DNA from: JBBSEZ01 sp038239195
Lineage (GTDB): Bacteria; Planctomycetota; Planctomycetia; Gemmatales; Gemmataceae
Assembly: GCA_038239195.1 (NCBI GenBank)
Contig: JBBSEZ010000001.1
Coordinates: 31,157 to 95,156, forward strand
Length of the DNA stretch: 64,000 nt
Reading direction: 5' to 3'
Shown piece after piece: positions 62,603-64,000 of this stretch (positions within the stretch are counted from its first letter, which is position 1; each line of letters starts with the position of its first letter). Below the pieces are notes generated by a model, which saw only the letters and a program-made list of their open reading frames with translations, had not been told where the DNA came from and ran no database searches. The translations under genes were made by a program, and so were the position numbers.

Positions 62603-62821
62603 GTGGGATACAATCGTTCGGGCAAGCGGCGGACGCAGCGGATGAAGCGGGCCAAGCGCGAGAACGCGCGACTTACGGCCAAGGCGCTGGCGGCCGAGGG
62701 GCCGGCGGAGAAGCCGAAGGGGCTCGTGGAGAAGGTGAAGGGGGTCGCGAAAGGGGTGGCGGAGGCGGTCGGCGGGGCGGTCAAGAGCGCGGTCGAGGCG
62801 GTGACGGGGAAGGGGCACTGA
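62603..62821 (+). CDS. small basic protein with amphipathic tail
   Basis: 72 residues from GTG 62603, chosen because AAGGAGA ends 5 bp upstream; an ATG 39 bp earlier lacks such a site. Residues 1-28 are very basic (GYNRSGKRRTQRMKRAKREN). Residues 38-68 form an 11-residue-periodic amphipathic helix (VEKVKGVAKGVAEAVGGAVK), as in late-embryogenesis-abundant-like proteins. No signal peptide. It could bind RNA, DNA or membranes; I do not recognise a named family. Confidence 0.6.
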   Translation: MGYNRSGKRRTQRMKRAKRENARLTAKALAAEGPAEKPKGLVEKVKGVAKGVAEAVGGAVKSAVEAVTGKGH

Positions 62822-63250
62822 CCGCGGCGAGAACGGCGAGCGGGACGGGGTTGCACGTTGAGCGGCGGCTGGAGCGACCACTGGTCGCTCGCGAGGTGGT
62901 GCTGCCCGTGGTCGCCGAAGGCGCGCGTCGCGTTGTCTGCGTCGGGGAGACGGAGCGCCCGCCGGGCTCGTTGAGGCTGGCGAGCAGGCCGCTCGTCGCG
63001 CCCTGGTTCAGCGCGGTGACGTCGCCGTCCGCAGCGGTCAACTGCGACGCTTCCCCCGGCCTCGTACGCGCTGAGCAGGGCTTTGCCGAGACGAGCCCGT
63101 CAAGGTTTGACGAACATGCCCTCTTCCGCCGTTAGCGACGCTTCGAAGAAGGGTGGCGGCCCCAACGCTTCTTTGAAGCGGCGCCAACCGGGGGCGCTCC
63201 CGAAAGATTTGCCCCACCCGTTGGAAGTGCGACATCGGGAAACGTGTTAG

Positions 63251-63364
63251 CACTACAGCGCTAGTATAGTGGTTTGTACAGTAGTTCTGCCGTCCCCGAC
63301 CCCCAAGCAGCGCCCACCAATCGCCAAAAATACCTGAACAAACTACTGTACTAGCGCTGTAGTG
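63251..63364. mobile_element. MITE-like element with TTAG duplication
   Basis: CACTACAGCGCTAGTATAGT (63251-63270) and its complement at 63345-63364 (one mismatch) are the outer ends of inverted repeats that continue inward to about 36 bp with a few more mismatches. The bases TTAG flank both sides (63247-63250 and 63365-63368), as a target duplication would. There is no coding capacity in 114 bp. The element is AT-richer than its surroundings. Confidence 0.7.
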
Positions 63365-63573
63365 TTAGGAGCGCGGCCGAGGGGCCCTCCGCAATTCCTC
63401 CTTCCGGGTTCTGAAAAAGCCCACGATCGTGGTAGGCTCGCTGGCGCTGCTTGTGGGGCTTGGCTCCTTGCTCCCTCCGGTGCGAACAACCGATGCAGGT
63501 GAACGACAAGTCCACCACCCGTTCCACTGGAAATGCCCGCCCTTGGGCTCGAGCAGCGCGACCGGCGGAGGTC

Positions 63574-63836
63574 GCTCGTTGTCGCTCACCGGCACCCAAA
63601 GAGAAGCGGCTCGCCGTCAACCCACGGGGTTGGCGGAGTGCCCGGGGCCCGTCAGCCGACGGTTGCGACGGGGCCGGTCGAAAGGCAGGTGAGGCCTGCG
63701 CGACAGCGGGCGCTCCAACAAAGTACCAAGAGGCGCTCGCTGTCTTCCAGAGGCGCTCGAGGAGGAAGGGCCGCCCGTCACCTTACGGACTTATCGGAGG
63801 CGCCGGGCCCGTCATCTAACGGTTGTTGCTGTGGGC
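63574..63836. repeat. degenerate direct repeat, about 102 bp
   Basis: Units at about 63574-63675 and 63735-63836 align along their length, best in CGTCA...ACGG...TTGGCGGAG-like and GGGCCCGTCA...GACGGTTG-like blocks (second copy GGGCCCGTCATCTAACGGTT). Identity by eye is roughly two thirds. Confidence 0.45.
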
Positions 63837-63869
63837 TTGGCGGAGAGCAAGGCCGAGCTTTGGCCCGTT

Positions 63870-63965
63870 TTGGTGTGGGGGGGGTGGTGGGGGGGTTGGT
63901 TTTGGGTTTTTGGTGGGGGGGGGGGGGGGGTGGGGGGGGGGGGGAGGGGGGGTGTGGGGGAGGAG
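63870..63965. other. G-rich low-complexity tract, probable artefact
   Basis: Nearly all bases are G or T, with G runs up to 16 and almost no C or A. This is unlike anything else in the window and typical of poly-G base-calling at read ends. Sequence beyond 63966 should be treated with caution. Confidence 0.7.
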
Positions 63966-64000
63966 TTGGCTAGAGACTTGGTTGACGTAGCGGCGGAGGA

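Larger units (their letters stand above)
62822..64000. other. 1.2-kb terminal region without a clear gene
   Basis: No frame on either strand looks like a gene. It contains a 12-bp hairpin (GCTTCGAAGAAG at 63140-63151 with CTTCTTTGAAGC at 63168-63179, one mismatch), the second copy of the 20-bp repeat (63194-63213), a MITE-like element, a degenerate direct repeat and a G-rich tract. Confidence 0.5.

Noticed and set aside
62781..63041. Minus-strand frame with Thr/Ser-rich text (ATTGSTTSRATSGRSS)
   Set aside because: No start with a ribosome site, overlaps the small basic gene antisense, and no homologous family recognised; probably non-coding.
63574..63837. Integron attC sites or a cassette array at the right end
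   Set aside because: The direct repeats lack clear paired RYYYAAC/GTTRRRY core sites and no integrase or intact cassette gene is present.

Overview
This window looks like a chromosomal piece of a planctomycete, most likely of the Gemmata group. The DNA is clearly GC-rich. It carries families concentrated in that phylum: a DUF1559 pilin-like protein, a DUF1501 Tat protein, an HTTM protein with its partner, an S46 peptidase, a caspase-like/FGE fusion, and large secreted HEAT-repeat proteins. I saw no rRNA, tRNA, CRISPR array, prophage or complete insertion sequence. Assignments come from reading translations and motifs; no database search was run.

Layout. 1-3.3 kb: a tandem amidohydrolase cut by the window edge, an antitoxin with a decayed MazF/PemK gene, and a WD40 remnant. 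3.4-8.7 kb: a predicted RNA-repair pair (polynucleotide-kinase-like P-loop protein and Thg1-like 3'-5' polymerase), a beta-lactamase-fold hydrolase, a LarA-like protein and a YgfZ/GcvT protein. 8.7-12 kb (minus): DUF1501 protein and ribosomal protein S1. 12.5-13.5 kb: a damaged DUF433/DUF5615-type toxin-antitoxin locus. 13.6-16.7 kb: a NirB-NirD nitrite reductase fusion. 17-24.8 kb: queE and a membrane protein, an AbiEii-like nucleotidyltransferase with a duplicated-domain partner, a phospholipid operon (CDP-alcohol transferase, cdsA, plsC), a lipoprotein and a DUF1559 protein. 24.8-28.5 kb: a TPR/zinc-ribbon protein and a second CDP-alcohol transferase. 28.6-34.2 kb: an ArsI-like dioxygenase, an unknown protein and a polyamine-type ABC importer, all on the plus strand.

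34.2-38.6 kb (minus) holds four envelope proteins, including a Wza-like export lipoprotein. After about 1.1 kb without a gene come four consecutive paralogues (39.7-48.5 kb) that couple HEAT modules to a PQQ/NHL-like beta-propeller. Two have one HEAT module and two have two. They converge on a caspase-like/FGE protein whose catalytic Cys is replaced by Ser. This cluster is the best candidate for an undescribed extracytoplasmic system. 50.4-62.8 kb: the HTTM pair behind a near-consensus promoter, a small secreted protein, an S46 dipeptidyl peptidase next to an OPT oligopeptide transporter, a membrane glycosyltransferase-like protein, a transmembrane Ser/Thr kinase and a tiny basic protein.

The gaps between genes are rich in palindromic elements of several families, often at convergent gene ends where they may end transcription. 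The last 1.2 kb has no clear gene. It holds a MITE-like element with a possible target duplication, a degenerate direct repeat and a G-rich tract that looks like a sequencing artefact, so the right edge should be treated as low-quality sequence.
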